The notes below the pieces were generated by a model. It searched no databases. It was not told the DNA's origin and saw only the letters and a program-made list of their open reading frames with translations. From contig CM044503.1 in NCBI GenBank assembly GCA_024364805.1, forward strand, positions 78,841,329-78,881,531: DNA of 40,203 bases, given 5' to 3'. A program made the position numbers and the translations under genes. The stretch comes from Euprymna scolopes. Taxonomy: Eukaryota > Mollusca > Cephalopoda > Sepiida > Sepiolidae. Shown here in pieces: positions 1 to 10,884 of the stretch; position 1 is the first letter of the stretch; every line of letters begins with the position of its first letter.

Positions 1-20
1 AAAAAAAAAAAAAAAAAAAA
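1..20. repeat. poly(A) run at window edge
   Basis: The window opens with twenty A residues. This may be the tail of a retroelement lying outside the window or a simple A-tract. Nothing to its right identifies an element. Confidence 0.6.
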
Positions 21-879
21 GAGTCAATGACACATAATTATAAGAAGCAGCGTCATGCATAACTATTTGAGGAATTTTACAGATGTTAAATATTGGGCTA
101 GTAAACAAACTAGTATTTAAATTGGTTAGCTGAAACTAACAGTAAATAAAAGTTGAGTTAGTGTCAACTTGTTGGACTGGAGGTTAGAATTACTAGGCTG
201 TTGGAATTGATAGAAATGGATATTACATCACATGGTTCACAGAGAGAGAGAGAGAGAGTGAGAAAACCGTCTGTAGTTCCTTGGAAGCACTACATATGTG
301 AACATGTTAATATAAATGCGTTGATAAGATATGATTAAACAGTGATTATTAATCTCCCCCCACTCCCATCTTTCTCTTTCTGTCTTCATTGCATTTTTGG
401 TTCTTGAATATGACAAAACAGAGAAACTACCGCAATAAAGATAAACCATAGTCGCCAATTAAAAGTGAAAAATTAATGTTCTTCAGTTCGTTTACTAACT
501 CAACATTTTAGAGCTATTGTAATAATAATTTGTATATGAAATACATAGATATCGGTTCTGTAGAATTTGGAGAATTCAAGGAAGCAAAATCTGTGCTCTT
601 TTTGCTGCCAGCATGAGGAAACCAGGAGACGAAGAAGACACAAGAGGTATGGCATGTTTTATGAATGGGGACGAGAGAAGCATATGGGACGAAACGGTGA
701 TCAAGGAAAAAAAAATCTTCCTTGCAAAGAGTTCCGGTGCTGTGAGCCATAATTCTCCAAACTTTAAAAAGTAGATATCTATGTATCTCATATACAAATC
801 AAATGTTAGCTTTCTTATACCTAACTAAAATGGAATGAAAAAAAAGAGATCATATACGAATACCAAGTTGGAAATATGA
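21..879. other. unassigned AT-rich DNA
   Basis: I see no gene here. Open frames on both strands are short (about 60-80 codons), overlap each other and show no recognisable domain. The only clear structure is an (AG)9 microsatellite at 241-258. Confidence 0.6.
241..258. repeat. (AG)9 microsatellite
   Basis: Nine uninterrupted AG dinucleotides lie within otherwise unique AT-rich sequence. Confidence 0.9.
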
Positions 880-935
880 GAACAACATGCAAAATGAGCA
901 ATCTAAATAATTCAAATAATCGATCCTCATCACAA
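880..935 (-). repeat. possible remnant end of the 3030-3545 fold-back family
   Basis: On the minus strand this stretch reads similarly to the outer end of the fold-back at 3030-3545: a run of 'gattatttgaattatttaga' type sequence followed by a 'ctcat' block. The match is short and contains gaps, so it could be chance in AT-rich DNA. Confidence 0.25.
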
Positions 936-1523
936 AAATTCCACCATTCTCTTTCATCTCATACATTCCTACCGTTTTTATAACCTGAAAGAAGCAAAAA
1001 GATTTATTTGTATAATTGATATTCACTCTCTCTCTTCTAGCCGCAAAAAGTGATACATTGTTGATAAATTCTTGTGTGTATGCCATGTAATTGAGTGAGA
1101 GAATCCAAAATGAATAACTCCAAGACCAAGTAGAATAAATCTTCTTTGTTTTCCAACAGTTTTGTCTTGACTTAGCATTTTTTATGATAGAATGAATGAT
1201 CTGTTCTCTTTATATTAGTTGTTTTCAAAGTATGAGAGAACTTATTGGCAGGCAGCGTTCTTCCGATTGAGAAGGATTACAGAACTGTAAATACAGAGTA
1301 AACATGCTGCGACGAAGAATGCAATTTATGAACTTTCATATGTTTTTGTCATAATCACAGCACCATGGTTTTCTTCATGTATGGCAAAAGATCGAAATGC
1401 AACACAAACATACATAGTTCTCGCCACAAATTACATGAGGGAGCCAATATATTACAACCAGAATTCTTTCTCAATACAAATCTATCAAGAAAGAGTAAAA
1501 ATTTACACATCCAGTAGAGATAA
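936..1523. other. unassigned AT-rich DNA
   Basis: No gene, RNA or repeat structure is recognised. The single open frame (850-1086, minus strand) shows no known domain. Confidence 0.5.
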
Positions 1524-1712
1524 TTTTTGAACATGCTCTATATTCTAAAGAAAATTAACCTTTCCTTCGTTGTACATTTCTCTCTAGGTTACGTCTGGAT
1601 ACTTTTTGAACACGTTCCATATTCTGAAGCCATTTGACTTCTCATTAATTGTACGTTTCTCTCTAGGTTACTAGATCAGTACGGATACTTTTTGAACACA
1701 TTTCATAAATCG
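1524..1712. repeat. short tandem array, about 2.3 units of ~80 bp
   Basis: The phrase 'tttttgaaca' followed by a 'ttcatattct'-like block recurs near 1524, 1603 and 1689, giving spacings of about 79 and 86 bp. The segment 'catttctctctaggttac' also recurs (near 1574 and 1654). The third unit is partial and the units differ from each other, so the array is old. No coding potential is seen. Confidence 0.7.
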
Positions 1713-2054
1713 AATCCTAATTCCCACACAACAATGAAATCCAACCCAGTTTTGAGTTTTGTTTTTTGTTCTTTTTTACGTCTTCTCATACTTTATTGGA
1801 CTGTCAGTCTCAACTAAAGAAAGGTTTATTTTATAACAAGCAAATATCAAGAGAGCAGATCATCAATTACAACGTATGAAATATGACCTGGGAAACAATT
1901 TGAAAAAGTTTTCTTAAATCAAACCATTTTAAGTTATGTCCTTTCGGCAGCTTCTTACCAAAGTAATGAATTCGGTTTTCGCCAAGTCTTTTTACTTCTT
2001 GCAACACTACATTCTTATTTCTTCGATTATCTAATAGACTTTATTTTGTATAAG
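1713..2054. other. unassigned AT-rich DNA
   Basis: No recognisable feature; only short runs of T and A. Confidence 0.5.
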
Positions 2055-2880
2055 CTATCTCTATATTTATAAAGTTAGGTATGTTTATCTGTTTATAAAT
2101 TTGGATGTACGGGATTTACTCTTAAACTAATTAATTGATCATTATGAACTTTGAATCACAGCTACTAGGCATTAAATGTCCAAATATAGGTCATATGTAC
2201 ACATAGTTTAATTTAAGTTTATAAAAGAGGATAGAAGCTCTTTGTTAAAATTAAGACACCTCCAATTTTTGTGAAATTTTGACGATAGGTATTTAACATC
2301 AATTAAATATTCCCTATATTCCAATTGGTTTAGTGTATTTTAAAGGGTTTAAACTTCGGATTTGTAAATGTAAATATATCAGAATTTGTATTGAATTTCA
2401 TTCATAATCATTAGACATCAATTAAACAAAATTCCCTGAATCTTAATTTCTTAAGAACTCTTAAGCTGAAATCTTAAATTTTAAACATTTTTTTTTTAAA
2501 TCATACAGTTGATATTGGTTAATATTAGAATAAGGATTCTAGACATAAGGTTTAATATATATTCATTTTAATCTTCGAAAGGGGACAATACAAGTATCAA
2601 TAAAACTGTTTTGTTCCAAGAATTAATTTTTGCCCGTCCTGGGACAGGTATTCTAAAATTTTACAAGTTATCTGAGTTTTCATAAAAAAAATTAGCCCCC
2701 TTTTACCTCATTTGAATAAAACTAAATTAAGCTAAATATACCCCATATTAGGACCACTTATGTCTAGCAGCCATGTTCCAAAGTTTATAATGATCAGTTA
2801 ATTAGTTTAGGTGTAAATCATCCTGTACATAAAAATATATGAACATATATACATACCTAACTTTGTATGAATAGAGATAT
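2055..2880. repeat. long inverted repeat (fold-back), arms ~240 bp
   Basis: The left arm (about 2055-2295) is matched by the reverse complement of the right arm (about 2638-2880). Anchors run in the expected mirrored order: 'aaagttaggtatgt', 'taaactaattaa.tgatcattat', 'gctactaggcat' versus 'gctgctagacat', and 'aggta' at the inner ends. The central spacer is about 340 bp. Arm identity is moderate (roughly 75-80 percent by eye, with indels), so it is not young. No transposase frame lies inside. It could be a fold-back-type non-autonomous DNA transposon or two opposed copies of one repeat. Confidence 0.7.
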
Positions 2881-2926
2881 AAGGATCATAGAGATAAGGT
2901 TTAATTCATCTTCATTTTAATCTTCA
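2526..2926. repeat. direct repeat pair, with a third partial copy at 6904-6932
   Basis: A unit built from 'ataaggat..taga.ataaggt' followed by 'attcattttaatcttc' occurs at 2526-2576 and again at 2872-2926. The first half recurs near 6904-6932 as 'attagaataaggattct'. One copy lies inside and one at the edge of the 2055-2880 fold-back, so the unit may be a separate small repeat family. Confidence 0.55.
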
Positions 2927-3029
2927 TCAGGAACAACGCAAACTCGTTTGTGTGTGTATATGATTAAAAAAGATGCAAAATATGAACATTTTTCTTTGAA
3001 GATACAACTTTTGATAACATTTTGAATTC

Positions 3030-3545
3030 TTTATTATTTCAATTATTCGGACTACTGTTTCATCTTGAGTGTTCTTTGCCCAATGTTTCGCTGATATAAC
3101 TTCCTTCTTCAGTTGTATCTTGTCAAACCCGGAAACCTTTCTGTCAAACTTGGGAATCTGCTCAGAATTTTGAACACAAGGACCCATGGTGTAGCATATA
3201 AAGTATTTCGTAAAATTCAGTTGCATATTACACTCTTCTGGGGCTTGAAGATTCAATCCTTAGTGCAGGCGACACTAAAAATACAATTGTAAATTACTTA
3301 GGATTTCTATAACTTACTGAAGGAGCGCGTGCTAGCTCCATTAATTAAATAAAGAGGTCCGGTCAAAATCATATGCATATTCCAGAGCTCAACAGAAAAA
3401 TTCTCAAGTTCAACAGAAAAATTTTCAAGTTCGATAAAATATACTTGAAGAAGATTAGAGATTACATTGACCGAAAAATTGTGAAAAAAACACCCAAGAT
3501 GAGAAAAGTAGTCTGAATAATCCAAATAATCCAAATTATCAATCC
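3030..3545 (-). repeat. fold-back element, family FB-A, copy 1
   Basis: The two halves are inverted copies. The left half (about 3030-3175) and the reverse complement of the right half (about 3400-3545) share the order: 'tattcggactac' or 'tattcagactac', 'catcttg.gtgt', 'cttcttca', and 'tctgt..aactt' twice. The central part is shared with the second copy at 36590-37168, which lies in the opposite orientation, so this is a dispersed family and not a chance palindrome. Open frames across it (2927-3256 and 3307-3534, minus strand) read through both arms and look like by-products of the repeat. No transposase is seen. Confidence 0.75.
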
Positions 3546-5344
3546 AAAAATCTAAAAAATCTAAACATTTTGAATGTTAGTTGATGCAATTAATTTCTTA
3601 TAACTCCAATATGAACGAATTTCTAAACTTCCATTTGGTGGCTCAACTGTTTTTTTTTTCTAATTTTCTTAGCAGTTTGGTTTTGGCTCACAATGTGGTA
3701 TCAAATTCATTTTTTGTTATATATGTAAGACTAGCAAGGTTATGCCGCATTGGCCAAGGTAAAAATGTAACATAACGTTTACATCCCTCTCTTTCACCAC
3801 TCCTGTTTCCTCCTTCCTGTTTCCCCACCTCCCTCTCTCTTTTTTCTTCACTAACCCATTTCTCTCTCTCTCCCCACACTTGGATAATTTGAGTCAGCAT
3901 AAGGGGAATAACCCCTTTACATGATAACATTAAAAGATGCATGTACCTCTTAATAACATTAAATGATATAAATGCCCATTTAACCCCAAATAATAAATAT
4001 TTTTTTCTCAATTTTAGACATTATACATCTAGAGCAATGGTGATCAATAAAATATAAACCTTGTGCGTCTTTGGTTAGTACTTTTGGACTTTTAACTGGA
4101 CAACAAACATATACACATACTCACAGACAACTGTCCTTGATATAATAACAGACCATTTCTAAAATATCTAGTGTCCTGTATGAGCATGCAAATGATTCAA
4201 CAATCCAACTTTACTTTCAGTAGTATTGCTATATAGGTATAATACAAGTATCTACTGGTTTCAGTTTGTAAATACTTATGTCATCCCCTCATTTATTCAT
4301 CATGTAATTGGTTACCATGTTTTTTACATTATTTTATCTTTTTGTTTTTGCTAGGGATGGTGTACCTTACTAAATTCCAGACATCTACTCACTATTTCAG
4401 AAACCCCAATCAAAAGATCATTTTAGGATTTTAACTGTCCCCTTAAGCACAACTTTTTGTATCTCTTTTTCCCTTGGTTCACTGGGTATATTTGCCAGGC
4501 AGTTTTTTAATTTCTTCTTTTGAGTGCGATTGTTCCTATGACGACTAGATTTATGGATATCTGCCTAAGATTCAAGTTTTTTCTTCTACATACAACCTTG
4601 GTATTTCGTTATTTTCTCCCAGATAACTGTGTTCAAGTCAGCATCATTATGACAGTGACTTCAACTAGGACTGCCATTTTCTCTTTCTTGCCCTATATCA
4701 AGTCTAGCAGCTCTGTTTTCTAGGTACATAGCTGTGGTGATTGCATAGTCATAGTTAATAGTGTCTGACTTATGTGCAACAGTTCTTTCTCGAATATGTT
4801 CTCAGGATTTGATGCTACATTGGATATTCAAACTGGATATTCCATCTTTTACATGTATAGGTATGCATACAAAAGGACTTACCCAATTATCTTTGCTGCA
4901 GAAGCTTGTTGGATATAGATATAGGTTGGACGTGGACATTCAAGGTCCTTAATAATTGCATCTATAAAGAAATACAATATTTAGAAAAAATTTCTCAATT
5001 TAATGTAATTTACATTAAAAAAGTAAATTATAGACAAATTTTTATTTATATTAATGAGGATAAAGATGAGGATGAAGAGGCTAGTAAACGTCAAAAACTG
5101 AGGCTAATTAAAAGGATTTTGATTGGAAGTGTCACTCTGTATGTTAATATATGCCTTTTAAACGTCTTTGCTGATTTCTAGAGTTAAGTGCAAATGGTAG
5201 CGTCACATTTTCAACATACAGATGTACACATTTCACTATAGAAACATAGACTAGAGAAACAATTGAATGGATATTATTTACATCAGCTAAATTTGAAAAC
5301 ATTAATTTTAAGTCAACAAAATAATTGCATTTTTTTTTACATTT
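3546..5344. other. unassigned AT-rich DNA with a pyrimidine-rich tract
   Basis: No gene is supported. A pyrimidine-rich tract occupies about 3780-3885 and produces a basic low-complexity frame on the minus strand (3688-4011). Open frames at 4520-4723, 4761-4952 and 4906-5181 (plus strand) are under 95 codons and show no domain. The last has a short acidic stretch (DEDKDEDEEA-like) that could be compositional. Confidence 0.55.
3780..3885. repeat. polypyrimidine tract
   Basis: This C/T-rich low-complexity run includes several CTCTCT blocks. No splice-site or promoter context could be tied to it. Confidence 0.7.
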
Positions 5345-6312
5345 TCACCCCAAACAAGGCACATTGCAACTTTGATGCATCAGGGACCTAAGTTGCAGGG
5401 ATACTATGTAGGGAGTTTAGCAACAAGATGTCTGTTCATATTATACTTGAACTTCTGCATGGGGAAGCAGGAAACCAGAAGCGAATTCCAAAGTCTAGCA
5501 GTTCTGGGGAAGAAGCTATTAAAGTAGAAGGTATTCTTACATCTAAGGATCTCTACTGTGTAGGGGTGGAACTTCTCTGCTTGTCGTGTTTGTCGGGGGT
5601 ATTTTCATCGAAGGGGGTACAAGGACTTGTAGTTCGTCAGAGTATCCACCATTAAAATACTTGTAAAACAGACAGAGGGATGCAACATTTCGTCGATGGG
5701 ACAGAGGCTGACGCTTAGATGACAGTTCAGGACCTATCAGGTTGGCGACTCTCTTTTGGACTCTGTCCAGGAGTGAGAGACTAGTAGTAGATGCACCAGC
5801 CCAAATGTGACAGCAATACTCCATACATGGGCGAATGGTGGCTTTGTAGAGGTACAGAATACTTTCAGGCATAAGTAACTTTCTAGCACGGTAGAGAGAA
5901 CACACCTTCTTCGCAGCAACCTTGGCAACGATTTTGATGTATTTATTCCAACTTATGTTTCCTGCGAACGTTAAGCCAAGGAGTTTGAACAAAGTACTTT
6001 CAGGTAATGTATCTTTAGCCATAGCTATTCGTGGTTAGTAAGGTTTCATGTAATTATTAAAGGAAACGAGCTTTGTCTTGGCAGCATTGAACATTGCCAT
6101 CCATTTTTGACCCCATACCACTACAGACTGAAAGTCTTCCTCTAAGGTTTCTGCCATTATCTTAGATATGTGCTCATTAGTTTTACCCATGTACCTGCTA
6201 TTGAGCGTGGTGTCGTCGGCAAATATACCCATCTCAGAGACAATTTTATCAGGTAAGTCATTTATGAATATCAGAAACAACAAAGGTCCAAGGATCGATC
6301 CCTGAGGTAATT
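5345..6312 (-). mobile_element. CR1/Jockey-like LINE, 5'-truncated 3' part
   Basis: Read on the minus strand, this is the back half of a non-LTR retrotransposon. The 5' edge lies within the reverse transcriptase, at the PQGSILGP motif just below 6312. The FADDTT catalytic box follows, then the thumb and C-terminal region (YCCHIWAGA block, VQKRVANLIGP), and about 300 bp of 3' untranslated sequence down to about 5345. A second copy with the same 3' untranslated sequence is at 33055-33895, while the longer LINE at 28260-31808 has related protein but a different 3' end. The truncated 5' end is what target-primed reverse transcription commonly leaves. Confidence 0.85.
5540..6312 (-). pseudogene. 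LINE reverse transcriptase fragment
   Basis: This is the coding part of the LINE above. The first piece (6035-6312) has PQGSILGP, LLFLIFINDLPD and FADDTT, which are the fingers and palm motifs of reverse transcriptase; both catalytic aspartates are present. The second piece (5543-6022) has the LLGLTFAGNISWNKYI and CRLYRARKLL-like thumb segments, the CCHIWAG motif and VQKRVANLIGPEL. A stop codon separates the two pieces around 6023-6035, and the frame loses the family pattern after the PPST region near 5600. There is no endonuclease and no start, so it is a dead fragment. Confidence 0.8.
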
Positions 6313-7504
6313 ATGACGTCTTGTTCGATTTTGAAACAATTTGTGTAAATGGTTTGGTTATATCTCCTGAAAATTCAATAAATCACTACTGTGAAATATA
6401 AAACAAATATTTGGATTTCTTTGCAACTAGCAAGACCAGTTACTCGACATTGCCTGATAAAATATAAAAGAATGCTACTTTTAAAAAACTTAAATGAATC
6501 TGTAAGCGTAATGTGGTATGTTGTTAATATATAGGAAGAGAAATAATAATAATTAGGCAACATGCGAAGAAGTTATCCCATGAATAAAATTATGCAGTTA
6601 TCACGAGTTACATGAGAGGACTGAATTGCCTGTGAGTAGAAGCGTTTGCTCTCTGTGAGATTACGTATTTAAGATAGTAAGCTCGTGGGATAAAATATAA
6701 TAACAATAATTAAAGAGAGACGAAATATATGCATTGTTAGCTAGGAAAACGCTTTAGTAATAACTGCAAGTGGTGCGCATTTAAGTTAGGCATAGAAAGG
6801 GTTTTCTTTTTTTCCTATAATGCCAGAAGTTGTAAAGGAAAATTAATGCTTTTTTTAATTAATATAGAGACAAAAAGGATTTTATTATTAAAAGGTAAAC
6901 TAGATTAGAATAAGGATTCTTGACATAGGGTCTCAGACAGTGGTAAACAAATTAGAAAAAGGTATACTGGATCAGGTTCTTTTTTAATGATTACTTCATG
7001 TAAGTTTAACAGACTTTTGAGAAAATCTGATCATGCTTGTACTAAAATTTCACATATAAAAAAACATTGTTTAAATACATGGTTTTCTTTTAGTTCTGTT
7101 GTGGATTTAAGGGGCCACAGCAAATAACACGAACAGAAGGTAATTAACAAGAATTTGCATTAACAGAAAGTATAGGTATAATAGGTTAACAATGGTTGCT
7201 TCCTCACTTTGCTTCTCTTCTCATATCTACTGATTAGTCAACAGAACTATCTCAACAAATCAGAGTATTCTCTGACTTGGCGATTTGTTCAGAATATGCT
7301 ACTCTTTTATAATAAGCTGGCCAAGATGGAGTGGGGACACAACCTTACTGTCAGCACTATAATGTTAACAAAAGAAAAACAGCGGAGCACTTTTTTTTGC
7401 ACTTTCAGTAAACTTCAGTGACTCTGTATGTCAACAAAGTAACATCTCGCATCGATGCTGAAGACCTGATAGTCAAAAATTAAGCATTGACCATCCAGAA
7501 CACA
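6313..7504. other. unassigned AT-rich DNA
   Basis: No gene or well-defined repeat is seen apart from the partial direct repeat at 6904-6932. Open frames (6375-6563 minus, 7209-7421 plus) are short and without domains. Confidence 0.5.
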
Positions 7505-7600
7505 GCGCCGCTATGGCCTAGTGAGAAAATAAATTTTCTAGCCATAGTGAAAATGATGGCGTGGGTTTCACATCTTAACGAGATCCATGGGGTTGGATCT
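7505..7600 (+). repeat. possible tRNA-like block (SINE head)
   Basis: 'tggcctagtgag' resembles a polymerase III A box (TRGCNNAGYNNGG). 'gggtttcacatc', about 45 bp downstream, is a poor B-box match. No clear SINE body or tail could be defined, so this is only a candidate. Confidence 0.3.
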
Positions 7601-7774
7601 GCTTTTAAGGAGGATCTGATCGTCTATTTTAAACATTAGCTTAAAGTGAAGATCAGATACGATAAGAGATTGCATTACATAAAGTTTAGTAGAAGGTAGA
7701 TGAGCGACACTAGATTGTGCATTTGTTAAGGAGTTAATTATGAGTTCATATTTCCTGTTTAAACATGTTGCACA

Positions 7775-7995
7775 CAGTCTTGGGTTCTGTGGAACTCACC
7801 CCTCAAAAGCTGAGGTAATAGGTTTAGTTCACAGGAAAGGACCAAGGAAAACATGACAAAAAATGGATATCAGAAAAAGAGAGATAAAGAAAGACCTGTT
7901 GGCCAAAGATAGATTAGTTTGGAAGTAAATTTTTAAAAGCCGTCCAACACATACTAGCGTGTAAAATGAATATTAAATCCAATATGATGATGACA
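7775..7995 (+). mobile_element. RTE-like LINE 3' tail fragment
   Basis: This stretch aligns with the 3' end of the LINE fragment at 36115-36560. Shared blocks are 'ttcacagga.aagg.c' and 'agatag.ta.tttggaagt' followed by 'cc.tccaacacat', in the same order and spacing. It ends near a GATGATGA-type run, a common tail in this kind of LINE. Only the C-terminal coding remnant and 3' end are present, with stop codons, so it is a dead 5'-truncated copy. Confidence 0.65.
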
Positions 7996-8186
7996 ATGAT
8001 ATTGTTACCATAAAAATAATTCTCAGCAAAATATTCTTCAAAATCAATGAAATAAATGTCACTTTTTGATACTATTTATTTAAAATTATACTATTTTAGC
8101 TTATAGGCCAGCATAATTTGATTTTGGAAGAATTCATTTAAAAATTGGATGAAGTTGGAATTAGCGACAATTAGCAACATTAGATT

Positions 8187-8392
8187 AGTTGGTGCTAATG
8201 CGGAGAGTGGTCCGTGCTATTTTTTAAATTTCTACGTTTAATTAAAGTTTTATTATATGTTTTTTTATTCAATTGTAAGGTTAAATTACAGAATAGGTAC
8301 AAAACACCCTCCCCTCCCCATGTTAAGAATGGATTTTTAAATAATAACGTTATTATTTCAGCACGGATCACTCTCTGCGTGAGTACCAATTA
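8187..8392. mobile_element. ~205-bp MITE with ~31-bp terminal inverted repeats
   Basis: The left end 'gttggtgctaatgcggagag' continues into 'tggtccgtgct'. It is mirrored by the right end, whose reverse complement reads 'attggtactcacgcagagag' then 'tgatccgtgct'. About 24 of 31 positions match. The flanks allow a TA target duplication (Tc1/mariner type) or a TTAG one, and I cannot decide between them. The interior is AT-rich, and the 64-codon minus-strand frame across it is incidental. It is non-autonomous because no transposase is present. Confidence 0.7.
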
Positions 8393-9555
8393 GTCAGCAA
8401 TCACCATTTTCACTGATCAGAGGATATAATTTTTTAAATGTGTGTGAAAGTTGATAACATGCATACAAACATGAAATGTCCTAGTGCATTACTATATAAA
8501 GATTTCATAAAAGGTAACGTAGATAGGTAGATAAGTAGGTAGATATAGTATAAATATGTTGATGATTATTCTAAATGTACAGCTTTCATGGCCATGTAGT
8601 ATAATATTAAGGGGGTCCATTAAGGAAACTACAGTCAATTCTTGATTGACTCATATCAAAGACTCAAAAAATATTGATACTACACTTGCTAAACACTCAG
8701 CATTGTAAGGTGAAGTTCAAGAGTAAGTGGAGTAATTCTAGGAAAGAATTAGCGTCTTCTTTGACGTCTCAGTATAGTAACTAACGAAAATGGAACCTGT
8801 AAGTTGCCCACAATTACTGTCGATCATTTTAATTACATTTAAAATTCATTACTCATTATTCAAACAGTCTAAAATAAATTTTTATTTTTAAAAGTTTGGT
8901 TGAAATTAACTATTTCTCAAAATCACTATCAAATAACGTAGACATATATACTAGTAGAATACCCACTACAGTAAAATTAATTCACTGCAAAAAGAGTCTA
9001 ACAAAACTTTTATGAGTATATATACTTTTGGTATTTGTGCAGATTTTGAACTGGACAAAGCTTTACTCAGAACATGATGTTAACCGCCGGATTATGCTCA
9101 GCATCGCCGATGATCAAATCTTAACAATTGTATGAAACAGAAAAATAGTAAAATAAATGTAAATTGTAGAAATAAAAAAAGAAAAACAACTACCTACCAT
9201 AATTTTGTTTTATTATTCATTTAATGTTTCATGATAAACATACTTTTGATGCAGAGGAAGGGGGGGGGGATTTACTATAACCCTTTTTGGCACTTTTGCA
9301 CTACTGTGAAGAAACCATTTTTTTGGTTTTTAGTTTGAATATTTTGAGAGTGCAGAGCAGGGGCAGACAACTTCCATCCATTTATTACAAAGTTTTGACT
9401 ATTTTATGAAAACTGAAAATTTTGAAAAGAAAAGTTTTCTCGAAATTCATACGTAATTCAAAAATGTATGCTCAAAAATATTTATAAATGCTAAAAATGA
9501 TACACTTTGATAACTGTCATTTATTTATTTCACACAAGAAAGTCTAATCAAAAAA
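8393..9555. other. unassigned AT-rich DNA
   Basis: No gene or dated repeat is recognised. A run of nine or ten G residues occurs near 9260. Confidence 0.5.
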
Positions 9556-9880
9556 AAAAAAACCTGGACTCGATTCTCAGCGACACTCTCCGCTCTAACC
9601 AGGTTCCATCCGGTTCTCGAGAAACTCAACGGCTCAACTCTCACAAACATCTTAACTCCCGGCCTTATATTATCTCAGTTATGCAAATTAATGCACAATC
9701 GAACCTGCTGATTCGTCGCCTTCTTGTCACCCATCGCTCGGGTTTCGAGTTCGCACATGCAGCCCACCTCCGTGACTGCAGTCGCACTCAATTTTCACTA
9801 CAGAAAGTTTAATGATTATTTATATTTTATTAGTTACAGAAATTTCAAAATTTATATTTTGTTACAAAAAAAAAAAAAAT
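9556..9880 (+). other. GC-richer insert ending in an A-rich tail, unidentified
   Basis: About 9565-9800 is visibly richer in G and C than the surrounding DNA and is free of A/T runs. A-rich blocks follow at about 9867-9880 and 9902-9913. A 101-codon frame (9507-9812, plus strand) spans it, ending in a His/Arg-rich segment, with no family I recognise. The base change and A tail suggest a retro-inserted copy of a transcript or the 3' piece of a retroelement. An old exon is an alternative, but no flanking splice signals were convincing. Confidence 0.4.
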
Positions 9881-10680
9881 TAAAAATCGCTATTTCGTGC
9901 TTAAAAAAAAAAAACTTATTTTAATCTGCCGATCCACCAGACACTTTTTTATTTACAGTCTCCTTCCTAAATCTTGGTGGGTTGGTTACAGTCTTGAAAC
10001 CTGTCCTGATAACCAATTCTTGCTACGATAACAGTTATAATAATAATAAGAATATAACTTATATAATAAACTCGATTTAAACTGCTTCAGTGTTGATCAT
10101 TATATTACTTACTTAGGAAAATTTTTATGTTTGTTCGTTTATGCACAGTCAACTTCACTTGACCAATCATTACCAAACTTGGTCAAAATATTAGTATAAC
10201 TTAGAATCCTTTTAATTCGAACATATTTAAGCCAAAAATGAAGATCAAGGCCTCAAAAAAGTTAAAACCCACATTTCTGGCAATAAATTAAATTTACTTC
10301 ATTGTCGAACCCTGCTACTCAAACCATATTGCAACCAATGAAAGCTCACATATTATATGACCTTAACCCTTGTACTTTGACCTTGAAAAGGTCAAGTTTT
10401 AAAATTTTGCTTCAACTTACATTTTAACATTATAGTATTTTGTACCATAGTAGTATTATTTTCGATTGAAAACAATTATTTATTGTTAGGAATAAAAAAA
10501 ACAAAAACAAAGAAAGATAAAAGAAATAACCAAATTCTTACGATTTAAGTGACTGTTATCTACACTTTATCTCAAGCGGTCGTCGACAGATAAGAATTGA
10601 AATGAGATAAAAGCAAATACCAATGATTAAAACATGGGTAAAAATAGTAACAAGTGCCAGAAGGAGAGAGAGAGAATGGG

Positions 10681-10684
<4 letters not shown>
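9881..10684. other. unassigned AT-rich DNA
   Basis: No gene. 'tgaccttgaaaaggtcaag' near 10379-10397 is an imperfect inverted repeat of AAGGTCA-like half-sites. With no gene nearby I treat it as a sequence curiosity. Confidence 0.45.

Positions 10685-10727
<43 letters not shown>
10685..10727. repeat. (AT)n microsatellite
   Basis: About 21 uninterrupted AT dinucleotides, lying 13 bp before a (TG)n-(TCTG)n tract. Confidence 0.95.
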
Positions 10728-10732
<5 letters not shown>

Positions 10733-10740
10733 AAGCTGAA

Positions 10741-10778
10741 TGTGTGTGTGTGTGTGTGTGTGTCTGTCTGTCTGTCTG
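10741..10778. repeat. (TG)n-(TCTG)n compound microsatellite
   Basis: Eleven TG units run directly into four TCTG units. Confidence 0.95.
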
Positions 10779-10884
10779 GTCACGAATAGGCTCCTATATG
10801 GTTGACTATTTTAAAAAACTGATTACATATAATGATAGATGTATCGAGACACAGGAATGGGCATGTTTGATCCGGCAGAACAGC

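Noticed and set aside
3688-4011. 107-codon minus-strand frame rich in Arg, Glu and Gly
   Set aside because: It is produced by the polypyrimidine tract at 3780-3885. No domain or neighbouring exon supports it.
5041-5181. Acidic frame as a possible exon of a host gene
   Set aside because: The acidic run is short, no splice sites frame it convincingly, and no similarity to a known protein is recognised.
10379-10397. AAGGTCA-like inverted half-sites (nuclear-receptor style)
   Set aside because: One imperfect site in AT-rich DNA with no gene or promoter nearby; chance is sufficient.
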